Source: Ditylenchus dipsaci (taxonomy: Eukaryota > Nematoda > Chromadorea > Rhabditida > Anguinidae). From it: DNA of 64,000 bases. The position numbers and the translations under genes were made by a program. The stretch spans positions 49,538-113,537 of the forward strand of contig SADC01000162.1 in assembly GCA_004194705.1 (NCBI GenBank). The letters run 5' to 3'. Each line of letters opens with the position of its first letter. Position 1 is the stretch's first letter. Below are positions 45,372-57,970 of the stretch, one piece after another. The notes under the pieces are model-generated. The model worked only from the letters and a program-made list of their open reading frames with translations. It was not told where the DNA came from and made no database searches.

Positions 45372-45721
45372 CAGGGTGGCCCGAAAAAGTTCGGAAATTT
45401 TTGAAAATTTGGCGTAGCTCCTTGTCTCATCGATTTCTCCATGAAAATCGATGACAATAGTTAAGCTACCTGGGAGCTCTTCAACACGAAACACGAAACT
45501 GTTCATGAAAAGCAATGGGAATGAGTTGCAGATGAAAAAACAACATACCGTATTCGCTCTAATAATCCCACACCCCTCGATTTTTTTACTAGGATTTCAG
45601 AGTTACAGCCACTTTTCATTGAAAATTTCGAGATTTTTTGGAGATTAAAAAATAATCCCACAGTAGGATTATTAGAGAGAATACGGTAATCAAAATTTTC
45701 CGAATTTTTTGGGCCATCCTG
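45372..45721. mobile_element. Mariner-like MITE with nested CCGTATTT MITE
   Basis: CAGGGTGGCCCGAAAAAGTT and AATTTTTTGGGCCATCCTG are inverted, flanked by TA (45370-45371, 45722-45723). The CCGTATTT MITE 45548-45686 is inserted near its right end. Confidence 0.85.
45548..45686. mobile_element. CCGTATTT-type MITE (139 bp)
   Basis: CCGTATTCGCTCTAATAATC and ATTATTAGAGAGAATACGG, flanked by TA (45546-45547, 45687-45688). The inner pair AATCCCACA / AGGATTATT extends the inverted repeat. Confidence 0.9.
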
Positions 45722-45723
45722 TA

Positions 45724-45848
45724 ATGCCGAAAACACGATTTTGCCTTGGTCCTCCTGTGGTCTGGCCCTTGACCATCTGGACCTTAATATAGCCAAGAGC
45801 TAAACCACAGGGGGACCAAGGCAAAATAGTGTTTTCGGCATTATATAT
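45724..45848. repeat. 125-bp palindrome
   Basis: ATGCCGAAAACACGATTTTG at 45724 pairs with CAAAATAGTGTTTTCGGCAT ending near 45843, with GCCTTGGTCC..CTGTGG and inverse inside. It abuts the mariner-like MITE. Confidence 0.85.
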
Positions 45849-45849
45849 T

Positions 45850-47406
45850 AATAGCAAGCGCGGATCATTCTGAGCCGTTTGGCAAAAACATATTTTCAAA
45901 AAGGCGTTCTACAAAAGATGTGAACATATCAAAATCGGGGAATTATTTGTGCCACTCTGTAGTCGTCAGCACAGAACGTTTTATTAGCTCAAGGAAGAAC
46001 TAGTGTCAGTCGTGTCTCGTCTCAGCTCGGAAATGTCGAATAATCTCGCCTAAAGTATGACCAAGCGAATATTCTTCAAAACAATGGCCTATACAGGACA
46101 TCTCAAAGAGTTAGCGATGGTGTCGACCGTCCCCATTTCAAATCTGAGTCCGCGTCAACTAGGCGCTGTTTATCCTGGGTAGCACCAGTGCAGGAACAAC
46201 ATTACTAGAGTTTTCAAAAGCTCGAAATTTTCGAACACTCAATTCGGAATTTTTGATCGCCTGACTCGGGAACTCGAATTTTCAGGTGGCTTTGACGGCG
46301 AGGCAGTAAAAAAGAAATGGTCTAGAAAAAACAACCTTTTGACGTCACGCTCGAAATAGAAATAGAGAAGTATTGGGGGGTATTTGGGTTGAAATTTTGA
46401 AATTTTCGACTTGACCTAAACACTAACAGGAGGCCACGTTATTTCGGGAATTATAGCTTGCTTTACAAATCTGATTTTGAAATCGAGAAAAAACAAACAA
46501 GTTTAACAAAAAAAATCATATTTTTAGACACGGGTCGATATTTGACCATACAAAATCCCTGCCCCATAAATAGCTCATTAATTATGCAGAAGTTGTAAAC
46601 CAACAGATAAGTGGATACAAATATATGCCTTGGCTAAACAACAGCAAACACTCTAATCCACCATCCTTCAACAGGTACACAACAAAGAAACAAACGCTCC
46701 ACCGACAATAGACAATTTAGCATGGAGGGGAAAACACATTAGTGGGGAGACAAACACACACAGCCAAAGTTTGGCGTCATGGATGATCGAGAAAGGCTTT
46801 TGCGAACAAAAAGAAGTAGAATAAAATCGAATTGCCCTGTTCCTTTATTTAAATTACACAAGGCCCACTGCATTGCAGGCTGGAGCAGTCAGGCAATTAG
46901 ACAACAACACTAATAACTATAAATATTTAAGAAATAGCTGTAGAAGATCAAAGCCATTACCAGCACAAACAGCTGCACCAAGTGGCGGATGGCTGTGGTA
47001 GTTTGCTATTGTTAGTGTTGCTGTCAATGAACCACCACCAACCTATTTGATTGTAGCAGCAAATACAATAGGTTGGCAGCAGCAGACAAGGGGGACAAGC
47101 CTTGCAAACAAGAAAACAAAAAAAAACACCACTACCACAAATGTGCAACAGGTGCAACATGCCCAGAGCTTGTTTCAGCAAAAAGCTCAGAAAAAAACTT
47201 ATTTTGTATGTATAATTAAGATTTGTTTGGACACCAATGTGGGGATTGGGAAATATGAGAACACGACAATGATAATAACTGATTCTTAAATGCAAAAAAT
47301 TCTTGTATTGGTGCCCTGAATGCGTCAGTAGAAATTGAAACATGGCTGTTGTAATATATCAATTGCTCATCAATTGATGCATATCAATGAGATGCATACA
47401 TTCACT
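45850..47406. other. No gene recognised
   Basis: Long stretch without a supported gene. An open minus frame at 47343-46957 is Cys/Leu-rich but has no family motif. A short dyad (CAACCTATTTGATTG / AATAGGTTGG) lies at 47040-47075. Confidence 0.25.
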
Positions 47407-47407
47407 A

Positions 47408-48176
47408 CAGTCAACCCCGCTATAGTGACATCTCGCTATAGGAACACCCTCGCTATAGTGACACCCAGGCCGGTCCCAACAAATAAAAATAGCCTCGATA
47501 TAGTGGCACATGTCAAGTTTTGTTAATTAAAGTTGCAACTTTAAGTGAAAGTTCTTTTAAAAACGAATTTCGAGCTCTCCGTGAATTTCTTCCATATTAA
47601 TTACGTGGTTTTTGCTTTGTTTTTACTGCCAATATTCAACACAATGATGTACATAATGCCGAAAAACTGTAGTACAGTTCAAAATGTCCTACAGTCTTGA
47701 TTAATATTACAATTGTAGTGCAGTTTCTCGGCATTATTCTTGTGACTGCTTTAATGAAATTTATTCATTTCGGTTTTCTCTCAGGAAAACTATTATTTCG
47801 CTATTTAGTCCCGCAACCATCATTTAGAGCCTGAAAAAATGTGTACGTTAATCCCAGAATTGCGAGTCTAAATGGAGAATTATAGTGTTTCCTTGACTAA
47901 CCTTCGACCAGCAAAATCTACATCTTTTAGATTATACTGCCGCATCAGAGCTGTCAAAAAGACTTTAAAAATTGGGTTAAAAGTTGTTAGACCCTAGACG
48001 GTATGAGCGTTTGGTTTATACATAAAATCGACAGGTGACTGTATTACCATTTGCTAAACCTCGATATTGTGACACTTTTCAAGAAACTTTTTGAAAACCT
48101 TCGCTACAGTGACACCCCGCTATAGTGACACCCCAAGGCCGGTCCCGAGGGGTGTCACTATAGCGGAGGTTGACTG
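47408..48176. mobile_element. Pogo-like MITE (769 bp)
   Basis: CAGTCAACCCCGCTATAGTG and CACTATAGCGGAGGTTGACTG are inverted. Left flank TA; right flank CA. Subterminal CGCTATAGTGACA repeats and CCGGTCCC occur near both ends. The interior has no transposase frame. Confidence 0.88.
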
Positions 48177-48247
48177 CAATCCTTTACATTAAGTTTATGT
48201 TAAAAGGTGTTTACAAAAGCGGTACAGTCGACGCTCCCTATAAGATA

Positions 48248-48314
48248 CAGTCGAACTTGGATACAACGCGACCTTAAGCCGGTCCCGAGGTCGCATTATA
48301 TCCAGGTTTGACCG
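48248..48314. mobile_element. Minimal pogo-like element (67 bp)
   Basis: CAGTCGAACTTGGATACAAC and TTATATCCAGGTTTGACCG, flanked by TA (48246-48247, 48315-48316), with CCGGTCCCGAGG in the middle. It sits next to a solitary left end CAGTCGACGCTCCCTATAAG at 48225. Confidence 0.85.
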
Positions 48315-48420
48315 TACACCCATAAAGTTCGTTCCCGCCTTGGGTCTGACACTTTTTTTAACCTGATTTGTGAAATGTTTTGCCAAATGTGATTCATCAG
48401 TCGGCTAAATTTAAAACGCA

Positions 48421-48568
48421 CTCCTCACTCAAGTTTAAAACACCCCCCTCAGTCAAATCAGCTTGGGGGACCAAGGCAACTTTTTTTATTAAAAAAAATA
48501 TAAAAAATTGCCTTGGCCCCCAAGCTGATTTGACTGAGGGGTATTTAAACTTGAGTGAGGGGTGTGTT
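48421..48568. repeat. 148-bp palindrome
   Basis: CTCCTCACTCAAGTTTAAAA pairs with TTTAAACTTGAGTGAGGGG. CCCTCAGTCAAATCAGCTTG pairs with CAAGCTGATTTGACTGAGGG. The loop is an A/T run near 48482-48510. Confidence 0.9.
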
Positions 48569-49079
48569 TTAAAATTGCTCCCATCAGTCTAATCGGAAAT
48601 ATCTCAAGGTTCCGATTTTAACCGATCATTTTTGCAATCGACAAAGTTTTGCCAGTAAGACCTGCGACGCTCAATTTAGAAGCACAATCAGCCAAAGATC
48701 GTCGTATTTTTTCGTGAAATTCATCGATGGGTCAACGTTGAGGAGGAAGGGTTGAGGAGGAAAGGGGAGGAGTGGGCTCGTGGCATGGTTCAGGCGATGA
48801 GGGAGCTTTGAGTATTGAAAATTTTGTTATTGCTATTATTGACGACGGGAATAAAAGAGGCCATTTTTCTGTATTATTGTTGATCCAGGATTTGAAAATT
48901 TCTGTTTGCTCTATTCTTTACTTGAACTATGTTTGATCTGGCAAAGGTTGCGAATGATATCAAGGTCAGCCGTTCATTCATTGATTACTTCTTCTAAATT
49001 ATCAAATTTGTATTGTGAGTCTATGAAAGACTTTGACTTCATGAAAGACAGGTGAATTTCGAAAGTGTGATTAATTGAC

Positions 49080-49445
49080 ATGTAGACGAATTGACGTGTG
49101 GACGAATTGACGGGTGCACGGATTGACCGTGGACGCATTGACTGTGGACAAATTGACCGCAAAATATGTATAATAATTGATATTTCTAGTGAAAAATGCT
49201 GCGAAGAAGGCATGTGAAGCAAAACAATATTAGCAGCAAAAAAGTATTTTAGCAGCAAAAAAAGTCTTTTTGCAGCAGACAAAATTAGCAGCAAAAAAAA
49301 GTTTTTGGGAGCAAAAAGTCCTTTTGCAGCAAAAAAAGTCTTTTTTGGCGCAAAAAAGTCTTTTGGCAGAAAAAAAAATTAGCAGCAAAAAAAAGTCCTT
49401 TGGGAGCAAAAAAAAGTCTTTTTGCAGCAAGGAAAGCTTTGCCCG
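49080..49445. repeat. Two short-unit tandem arrays
   Basis: 49083-49160 repeats GGACGAATTGAC at 14-16 bp spacing (five units). 49228-49440 repeats AGCAGCAAAAAAAGTCTTTT at about 19-21 bp (ten units). Neither has an inverted partner nearby. Confidence 0.75.
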
Positions 49446-49503
49446 TTAAAATCCATCATCTATAATGAAAATGGCCTTTTTAACAAAAAGGTATATTCCC
49501 TTA

Positions 49504-50077
49504 TTAGAACTCATTTTTTTGGCTGCTCTTTTTTTTAACGAAAGCTGACATCTTAAGCGACCCGGTAAAGTTAGCGACCAAAGTAATTTTGCCATCTATG
49601 AATTTTTTGAATAATATATCCCAATTTTTGGTCGCCGAAGTTGAAAAAAAGCATGACCCTGCCGCGACCCAAGCTCTATGACCTTCATAAAAAGGTACTT
49701 CTTCCGTTGGGGGGACAAAACGCAATTTTATTAAACACTCAAATTTATACAATTCAGCAATCTGGGACCATAAATGGAACATAATATCTGGTCCATTAAA
49801 TTTTTTACGCCAAACAAAATTAAATCCAAAAAACTCTTTTAATGACAGATGACATCCTTCGTAAAAAATGCCCACGACATTCGACATTTCTTGCACCGCC
49901 ACTTGCCATACGTTTTTCCAGCTTCAATTGATTGCAGCGTCATCTTTTCACCACATTGGCAGGCTGGGTTGGAGTGTAGAAGTCGCAGATGCTGTAGCCA
50001 TTCTTGAAACACTTCATCAGACAATTTAGTAGGCGTTCATAAAGCTTCTCGAGAGTGAAATTACGCAATTCTTCCAT
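49504..50077 (-). pseudogene. Merlin/ISXO2-type transposase relic
   Basis: Minus-strand fragments read from Met 50077 (MEELRNFTLEKLYERLL), then after a frame change LSDEVFQEWLQH, a zinc-ribbon-like CQCGEKM ... WRCKKCR (about 49965-49895), then after another frame change VVGIFYEGCHLSLKEFFGF (about 49880-49824) and FHLWSQIAELYKF, ending 49504. The Cys pairs followed by 'FYEGCHLSLKEF' match the N-terminal half of ISXO2/Merlin transposases of invertebrates. At least two frameshifts, and the catalytic core is not recognisable. Confidence 0.7.
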
Positions 50078-50235
50078 CTGAAAATAACAGAATGAGATTA
50101 CAGAAACAACCATAAGAAAAGTGAATAACAGAAAAATAACTTAAAAAAACGAACGAAAAATGAAAATAAAAAATTGAGTTTTGTCCAGCCCCCCCCCCCC
50201 CCCCCAACGGAAGAAGTACCCATAAAATAGTTATG

Positions 50236-50395
50236 TCCCCTATTAGAACTCACTTTTTTCGGCACTCTTTTTTTTTCAAACAAAAGCTGACATCCTGCGC
50301 AACACGGTAGAGTTAGCGACAAAAGTGATTTTGTCGTCTATAACCCATTTTTTAGCCTCCGACGTCAAAAGTGTGACGGAGCCCCGTCTCAAATA
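50236..50395 (-). repeat. Partial duplicate of the Merlin-like relic
   Basis: TTAGAACTCACTTTTTTCGG, AAAAGCTGACATCCTGCGCA and GTAGAGTTAGCGAC repeat 49504-49590 in direct orientation with about 20-25% differences. CCCCAACGGAAGAAGTACC at 50202 is an inverted copy of 49693-49712. Confidence 0.65.
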
Positions 50396-50426
50396 CTATA
50401 CAGTCGACTCCCGATTTATGAGTGCA

Positions 50427-50668
50427 CTACGTTTCACCGTCACTGTTTTCACCGTTCACTATTTTCACCGTCACTATTTTCACCGTCACTATTTTCACCG
50501 TCACTATTTTCACCGTCACTATTTTCACCGTCACTATTTTCACCGTCACTATTTTCACCGTCACTATTTTCACCGTCACCTTTTTCACCGTCACTATTTT
50601 CACCGTCGCCTATTTTCACCGTCACTATTTTCACCGTCACTATTTTCACCGTTCACTAAATTCACCGT
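50427..50668 (+). repeat. Left arm: 15-bp units TATTTTCACCGTCAC
   Basis: About 16 units, mostly identical, with two irregular CACCGTTCAC units near the start and one at the end. They are the reverse complement of the right-arm units. Confidence 0.95.
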
Positions 50669-51000
50669 CAGCATTTTAGGACCACTTTTTAGGTCTAAAT
50701 TTTTCGAAATTTTTAAAATTTTTGGTACCAAATTGTAGCCCTGAATGTCAGCTACATTTTGGTACTACAATTTCTAAAAAAAACGAAAAATTTTAGTTCT
50801 AAACTATAAAAGACGCTCACCCTGCGTTCTACCGTGATGAAAAAGTGTGAGATTGAACGCCTTCTAAAGTTTAGTTCTAAATTTTTTTTATTTTTTCAGA
50901 ATTTGTAGTACCAAAATGTAGCTGACATTCAGGGCTACAATTTGGTACCAAGACTGTTTAAATTTTAGAAAAATTTAGATCTAAAAAGCGGTCCTAAAGT
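50669..51000. repeat. Palindromic centre of the foldback
   Basis: AGGACCACTTTTTAGGTCTA pairs with TAGATCTAAAAAGCGGTCCT. TTGTAGCCCTGAATGTCAGC pairs with GCTGACATTCAGGGCTACAA. The loop (about 50800-50870) is the only non-repeated part and has no reading frame. Confidence 0.9.
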
Positions 51001-54000
51001 GCTGACGGTGAATTTAGTGAACGGTGAAAATAGTGACGGTGAAAATAGGTGACGGTGAAAATAGGTGACGGTGAAAATAGGTGACGGTGAAAATAGTGAC
51101 GGTGAAAATAGGTGACGGTGAAAATAGTGACGGTGAAAATAGGTGACGGTGAAAATAGTGACGGTGAAAATAGGTGACGGTGAAAATAGGTGACGGTGAA
51201 AATAGTGACGGTGAAAATAGGTGACGGTGAAAATAGTGACGGTGAAAATAGGTGACGGTGAAAATAGTGACGGTGAAAATAGTGACGGTGAAAATAGGTG
51301 ACGGTGAAAATAGGTGACGGTGAAAATAGTGACGGTGAAAATAGTGACGGTGAAAATAGTGACGGTGAAAATAGTGACGGTGAAAATAGTGACGGTGAAA
51401 ATAGTGACGGTGAAAATAGTGACGGTGAAAATAGTGACGGTGAAAATAGGTGACGGTGAAAATAGTGACGGTGAAAATAGTGACGGTGAAAATAGGTGAC
51501 GGTGAAAATAGTGACGGTGAAAATAGTGACGGTGAAAATAGGTGACGGTGAAAATAGGTGACGGTGAAAATAGTGACGGTGAAAATAGGTGACGGTGAAA
51601 ATAGGTGACGGTGAAAATAGTGACGGTGAAAATAGGTGACGGTGAAAATAGTGACGGTGAAAATAGTGACGGTGAAAATAGTGACGGTGAAAATAGGTGA
51701 CGGTGAAAATAGTGACGGTGAAAATAGGTGACGGTGAAAATAGGTGACGGTGAAAATAGTGACGGTGAAAATAGGTGACGGTGAAAATAGTGACGGTGAA
51801 AATAGTGACGGTGAAAATAGTGACGGTGAAAATAGGTGACGGTGAAAATAGTGACGGTGAAAATAGGTGACGGTGAAAATAGGTGACGGTGAAAATAGTG
51901 ACGGTGAAAATAGGTGACGGTGAAAATAGGTGACGGTGAAAATAGGTGACGGTGAAAATAGTGACGGTGAAAATAGTGACGGTGAAAATAGTGACGGTGA
52001 AAATAGTGACGGTGAAAATAGTGACGGTGAAAATAGTGACGGTGAAAATAGTGACGGTGAAAATAGTGACGGTGAAAATAGTGACGGTGAAAATAGTGAC
52101 GGTGAAAATAGTGACGGTGAAAATAGTGACGGTGAAAATAGTGACGGTGAAAATAGGTGACGGTGAAAATAGTGACGGTGAAAATAGGTGACGGTGAAAA
52201 TAGGTGACGGTGAAAATAGTGACGGTGAAAATAGTGACGGTGAAAATAGTGACGGTGAAAATAGTGACGGTGAAAATAGGTGACGGTGAAAATAGTGACG
52301 GTGAAAATAGTGACGGTGAAAATAGGTGACGGTGAAAATAGTGACGGTGAAAATAGGTGACGGTGAAAATAGTGACGGTGAAAATAGGTGACGGTGAAAA
52401 TAGTGACGGTGAAAATAGTGACGGTGAAAATAGTGACGGTGAAAATAGGTGACGGTGAAAATAGTGACGGTGAAAATAGTGACGGTGAAATAGTGACGGT
52501 GAAAATAGTGACGGTGAAAATAGTGACGGTGAAAATAGTGACGGTGAAAATAGTGACGGTGAAAATAGTGACGGTGAAAATAGTGACGGTGAAAATAGGT
52601 GACGGTGAAAATAGTGACGGTGAAAATAGTGACGGTGAAAATAGGTGACGGTGAAAATAGTGACGGTGAAAATAGTGACGGTGAAAATAGTGACGGTGAA
52701 AATAGTGACGGTGAAAATAGTGACGGTGAAAATAGTGACGGTGAAAATAGTGACGGTGAAAATAGGTGACGGTGAAAATAGTGACGGTGAAAATAGGTGA
52801 CGGTGAAAATAGTGACGGTGAAAATAGGTGACGGTGAAAATAGTGACGGTGAAAATAGTGACGGTGAAAATAGTGACGGTGAAAATAGTGACGGTGAAAA
52901 TAGTGACGGTGAAAATAGGTGACGGTGAAAATAGTGACGGTGAAAATAGGTGACGGTGAAAATAGTGACGGTGAAAATAGTGACGGTGAAAATAGGTGAC
53001 GGTGAAAATAGTGACGGTGAAAATAGTGACGGTGAAAATAGGTGACGGTGAAAATAGTGACGGTGAAAATAGGTGACGGTGAAAATAGTGACGGTGAAAA
53101 TAGGTGACGGTGAAAATAGTGACGGTGAAAATAGGTGACGGTGAAAATAGTGACGGTGAAAATAGGTGACGGTGAAAATAGTGACGGTGAAAATAGGTGA
53201 CGGTGAAAATAGTGACGGTGAAAATAGTGACGGTGAAAATAGTGACGGTGAAAATAGTGACGGTGAAAATAGTGACGGTGAAAATAGGTGACGGTGAAAA
53301 TAGGTGACGGTGAAAATAGTGACGGTGAAAATAGTGACGGTGAAAATAGTGACGGTGAAAATAGTGACGGTGAAAATAGTGTGACGGTGAAAATAGTGAC
53401 GGTGAAAATAGTGACGGTGAAAATAGTGACGGTGAAAATAGTGACGGTGAAAATAGTGACGGTGAAAATAGGTGACGGTGAAAATAGTGACGGTGAAAAT
53501 AGTGACGGTGAAAATAGGTGACGGTGAAAATAGTGACGGTGAAAATAGTGACGGTGAAAATAGTGACGGTGAAAATAGTGACGGTGAAAATAGTGACGGT
53601 GAAAATAGTGACGGTGAAAATAGTGACGGTGAAAATAGTGACGGTGAAAATAGGTGACGGTGAAAATAGTGACGGTGAAAATAGTGACGGTGAAAATAGT
53701 GACGGTGAAAATAGTGACGGTGAAAATAGTGACGGTGAAAATAGTGACGGTGAAAATAGGTGACGGTGAAAATAGTGACGGTGAAAATAGTGACGGTGAA
53801 AATAGTGACGGTGAAAATAGTGACGGTGAAAATAGTGACGGTGAAAATAGTGACGGTGAAAATAGTGACGGTGAAAATAGTGACGGTGAAATAGGTGACG
53901 GTGAAAATAGTGACGGTGAAAATAGTGACGGTGAAAATAGTGACGGTGAAAATAGTGACGGTGAAAATAGTGACGGTGAAAATAGTGACGGTGAAAATAG

Positions 54001-57000
54001 TGACGGTGAAAATAGTGACGGTGAAAATAGTGACGGTGAAAATAGTGACGGTGAAAATAGGTGACGGTGAAAATAGGTGACGGTGAAAATAGTGACGGTG
54101 AAAATAGTGACGGTGAAAATAGTGACGGTGAAAATAGTGACGGTGAAAATAGTGACGGTGAAAATAGTGACGGTGAAAATAGGTGACGGTGAAAATAGGT
54201 GACGGTGAAAATAGTGACGGTGAAAATAGTGACGGTGAAAATAGGTGACGGTGAAAATAGTGACGGTGAAAATAGGTGACGGTGAAAATAGTGACGGTGA
54301 AAATAGTGACGGTGAAAATAGTGACGGTGAAAATAGGTGACGGTGAAAATAGTGACGGTGAAAATAGTGACGGTGAAAATAGGTGACGGTGAAAATAGGT
54401 GACGGTGAAAATAGTGACGGTGAAAATAGTGACGGTGAAAATAGTGACGGTGAAAATAGTGACGGTGAAAATAGTGACGGTGAAAATAGGTGACGGTGAA
54501 AATAGTGACGGTGAAAATAGTGACGGTGAAAATAGGTGACGGTGAAAATAGTGACGGTGAAAATAGTGACGGTGAAAATAGTGACGGTGAAAATAGTGAC
54601 GGTGAAAATAGTGACGGTGAAAATAGTGACGGTGAAAATAGGTGACGGTGAAATAGTGACGGTGAAAATAGTGACGGTGAAAATAGTGACGGTGAAAATA
54701 GTGACGGTGAAAATAGGTGACGGTGAAAATAGTGACGGTGAAAATAGGTGACGGTGAAAATAGTGACGGTGAAAATAGTGACGGTGAAAATAGTGACGGT
54801 GAAAATAGTGACGGTGAAAATAGTGACGGTGAAAATAGGTGACGGTGAAAATAGTGACGGTGAAAATAGTGACGGTGAAAATAGTGACGGTGAAAATAGT
54901 GACGGTGAAAATAGTGACGGTGAAAATAGTGACGGTGAAAATAGGTGACGGTGAAAATAGTGACGGTGAAAAAGGTGACGGTGAAATAGGTGACGGTGAA
55001 AATAGTGACGGTGAAAATAGTGACGGTGAAAATAGTGACGGTGAAATAGTGACGGTGAAAATAGTGACGGTGAAAATAGTGACGGTGAAAATAGGTGACG
55101 GTGAAAATAGTGACGGTGAAAATAGTGACGGTGAAATAGTGACGGTGAAAATAGGTGACGGTGAAAATAGGTGACGGTGAAAATAGTGACGGTGAAAAAT
55201 AGTGACGGTGAAAATAGTGACGGTGAAATAGTGACGGTGAAAATAGGTGACGGTGAAAATAGGTGACGGTGAAAATAGTGACGGTGAAAATAGTGACGGT
55301 GAAAATAGGTGACGGTGAAATAGTGACGGTGAAAATAGGTGACGGTGAAAATAGTGACGGTGAAAATAGTGACGGTGAAATAGTGACGGTGAAAATAGTG
55401 ACGGTGAAAATAGTGACGGTGAAAATAGTGACGGTGAAATAGTGACGGTGAAAATAGTGACGGTGAAAATAGTGACGGTGAAAATAGTGACGGTGAAAAT
55501 AGGTGACGGTGAAAATAGTGACGGTGAAAATAGTGACGGTGAAAATAGGTGACGGTGAAAATAGTGACGGTGAAAATAGTGACGGTGAAAATAGGTGACG
55601 GTGAAAATAGTGACGGTGAAAATAGTGACGGTGAAAATAGTGACGGTGAAAATAGGTGACGGTGAAATAGTGACGGTGAAAATAGTGACGGTGAAAATAG
55701 TGACGGTGAAAATAGTGACGGTGAAAATAGTGACGGTGAAAATAGTGACGGTGAAAATAGGTGACGGTGAAAATAGTGACGGTGAAAATAGGTGACGGTG
55801 AAAATAGTGACGGTGAAAATAGGTGACGGTGAAAATAGTGACGGTGAAAATAGTGACGGTGAAAATAGTGACGGTGAAAATAGGTGACGGTGAAAATAGT
55901 GACGGTGAAAATAGGTGACGGTGAAAATAGGTGACGGTGAAAATAGTGACGGTGAAAATAGTGACGGTGAAAATAGGTGACGGTGAAAATAGTGACGGTG
56001 AAAATAGTGACGGTGAAAATAGTGACGGTGAAAATAGGTGACGGTGAAAATAGGTGACGGTGAAAATAGGTGACGGTGAAAATAGTGACGGTGAAATAGT
56101 GACGGTGAAAATAGTGACGGTGAAAATAGGTGACGGTGAAAATAGGTGACGGTGAAAATAGTGACGGTGAAAATAGGTGACGGTGAAAATAGTGACGGTG
56201 AAAATAGTGACGGTGAAATAGGTGACGGTGAAAATAGGTGACGGTGAAAATAGTGACGGTGAAAATAGTGACGGTGAAAATAGTGACGGTGAAAATAGGT
56301 GACGGTGAAAATAGTGACGGTGAAAATAGGTGACGGTGAAAATAGTGACGGTGAAAATAGTGACGGTGAAAATAGTGACGGTGAAAATAGTGACGGTGAA
56401 AATAGGGTGACGGTGAAAATAGTGACGGTGAAAATAGGTGACGGTGAAAATAGGTGACGGTGAAAATAGGTGACGGTGAAAATAGGTGACGGTGAAAAAT
56501 AGTGACGGTGAAAATAGGTGACGGTGAAAATAGGTGACGGTGAAAATAGTGACGGTGAAAATAGGTGACGGTGAAAAATAGGTGACGGTGAAAATAGTGA
56601 CGGTGAAAATAGTGACGGTGAAAATAGGTGACGGTGAAAATAGTGACGGTGAAAATAGTGACGGTGAAAATAGTGACGGTGAAAATAGTGACGGTGAAAA
56701 TAGTGACGGTGAAAATAGGTGACGGTGAAAATAGGTGACGGTGAAAATAGTGACGGTGAAAATAGGTGACGGTGAAAATAGGTGACGGTGAAAATAGTGA
56801 CGGTGAAAATAGGTGACGGTGAAAATAGTGACGGTGAAAATAGTGACGGTGAAATAGGTGACGGTGAAAATAGGTGACGGTGAAAATGGTGACGGTGAAA
56901 ATAGTGACGGTGAAAATAGTGACGGTGAAAATAGGTGACGGGAAATAGTGACGGTGAAAATAGGTGACGGTGAAAATAGTGACGGTGAAAATAGTGACGG

Positions 57001-57970
57001 TGAAAATAGTGACGGTGAAAATAGTGACGGTGAAAATAGTGACGGTGAAAATAGTGACGGTGAAAATAGTGACGGTGAAATAGTGACGGTGAAAATAGGT
57101 GACGGTGAAAATAGTGACGGTGAAAATAGTGACGGTGAAAATAGGTGACGGTGAAAATAGTGACGGTGAAAATAGGTGACGGTGAAAATAGTGACGGTGA
57201 AATAGTGACGGTGAAAATAGGTGACGGTGAAAATAGGTGACGGTGAAAATAGTGACGGTGAAAATAGTGACGGTGAAATAGGTGACGGTGAAAATAGTGA
57301 CGGTGAAAATAGTGACGGTGAAAATAGTGACGGTGAAATAGGTGACGGTGAAAAATAGGTGACGGTGAAAAAATAGTGACGGTGAAAATAGTGACGGTGA
57401 AAATAGTGACGGTGAAAATAGGTGACGGTGAAAATAGTGACGGTGAAAATAGTGACGGTGAAAATAGTGACGGTGAAAATAGGTGACGGTGAAAATAGTG
57501 ACGGTGAAAATAGTGACGGTGAAAATAGGTGACGGTGAAAATAGGTGACGGTGAAAATAGGTGACGGTGAAATAGTGACGGTGAAAATAGTGACGGTGAA
57601 AATAGTGACGGTGAAAATAGGTGACGGTGAAAATAGTGACGGTGAAAATAGTGACGGTGAAAATAGTGACGGTGAAAAATAGTGACGGTGAAAATAGTGA
57701 CGGTGAAAATAGTGACGGTGAAAATAGTGACGGTGAAAATAGTGACGGTGAAAATAGGTGACGGTGAAAATAGGTGACGGTGAAAATAGTGACGGTGAAA
57801 ATAGTGACGGTGAAAATAGTGAGGTGAAAATAGGTGACGGTGAAAATAGGTGACGGTGAAAATAGGTGACGGTGAAAATAGGTGACGGTGAAAATAGGTG
57901 ACGGTGAAAATAGGTGACGGTGAAATAGTGACGGTGAAAATAGGTGACGGTGAAAATAGTGAGGTGAACT
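51001..57970 (+). repeat. ~7-kb tandem array of 15/16-bp unit GTGACGGTGAAAATA(G)
   Basis: About 450 head-to-tail units. Two main length variants alternate irregularly: GTGACGGTGAAAATA (15) and the same with an extra G (16). Variants with AAA (14/15 bp) or AAAAA appear twice before 54600 but more than twenty times after it. Rare variants include AGTGTGACGG (53380), AATAGGGTGA (56405), GACGGGAAATA (56940) and GTGAGGTGAAAA (57815, 57960). On the minus strand none of the three frames contains a stop codon (YFHRH, IFTVT, FSPSL), so a ~2,300-codon open frame is unavoidable and no protein is implied. Confidence 0.97.

Noticed and set aside
46957..47343. Cys/Leu-rich 128-codon minus frame
   Set aside because: No cysteine spacing of a known domain, no splice-supported neighbours, and a low-complexity codon pattern.
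51001..57970. CRISPR-like array
   Set aside because: There are no unique spacers; units are contiguous, and the surrounding genes are eukaryotic with introns.
51001..57970. Telomere or centromere satellite
   Set aside because: The unit is unlike known telomere repeats, and it sits inside a foldback with a counter-arm. A centromeric role cannot be judged from sequence.
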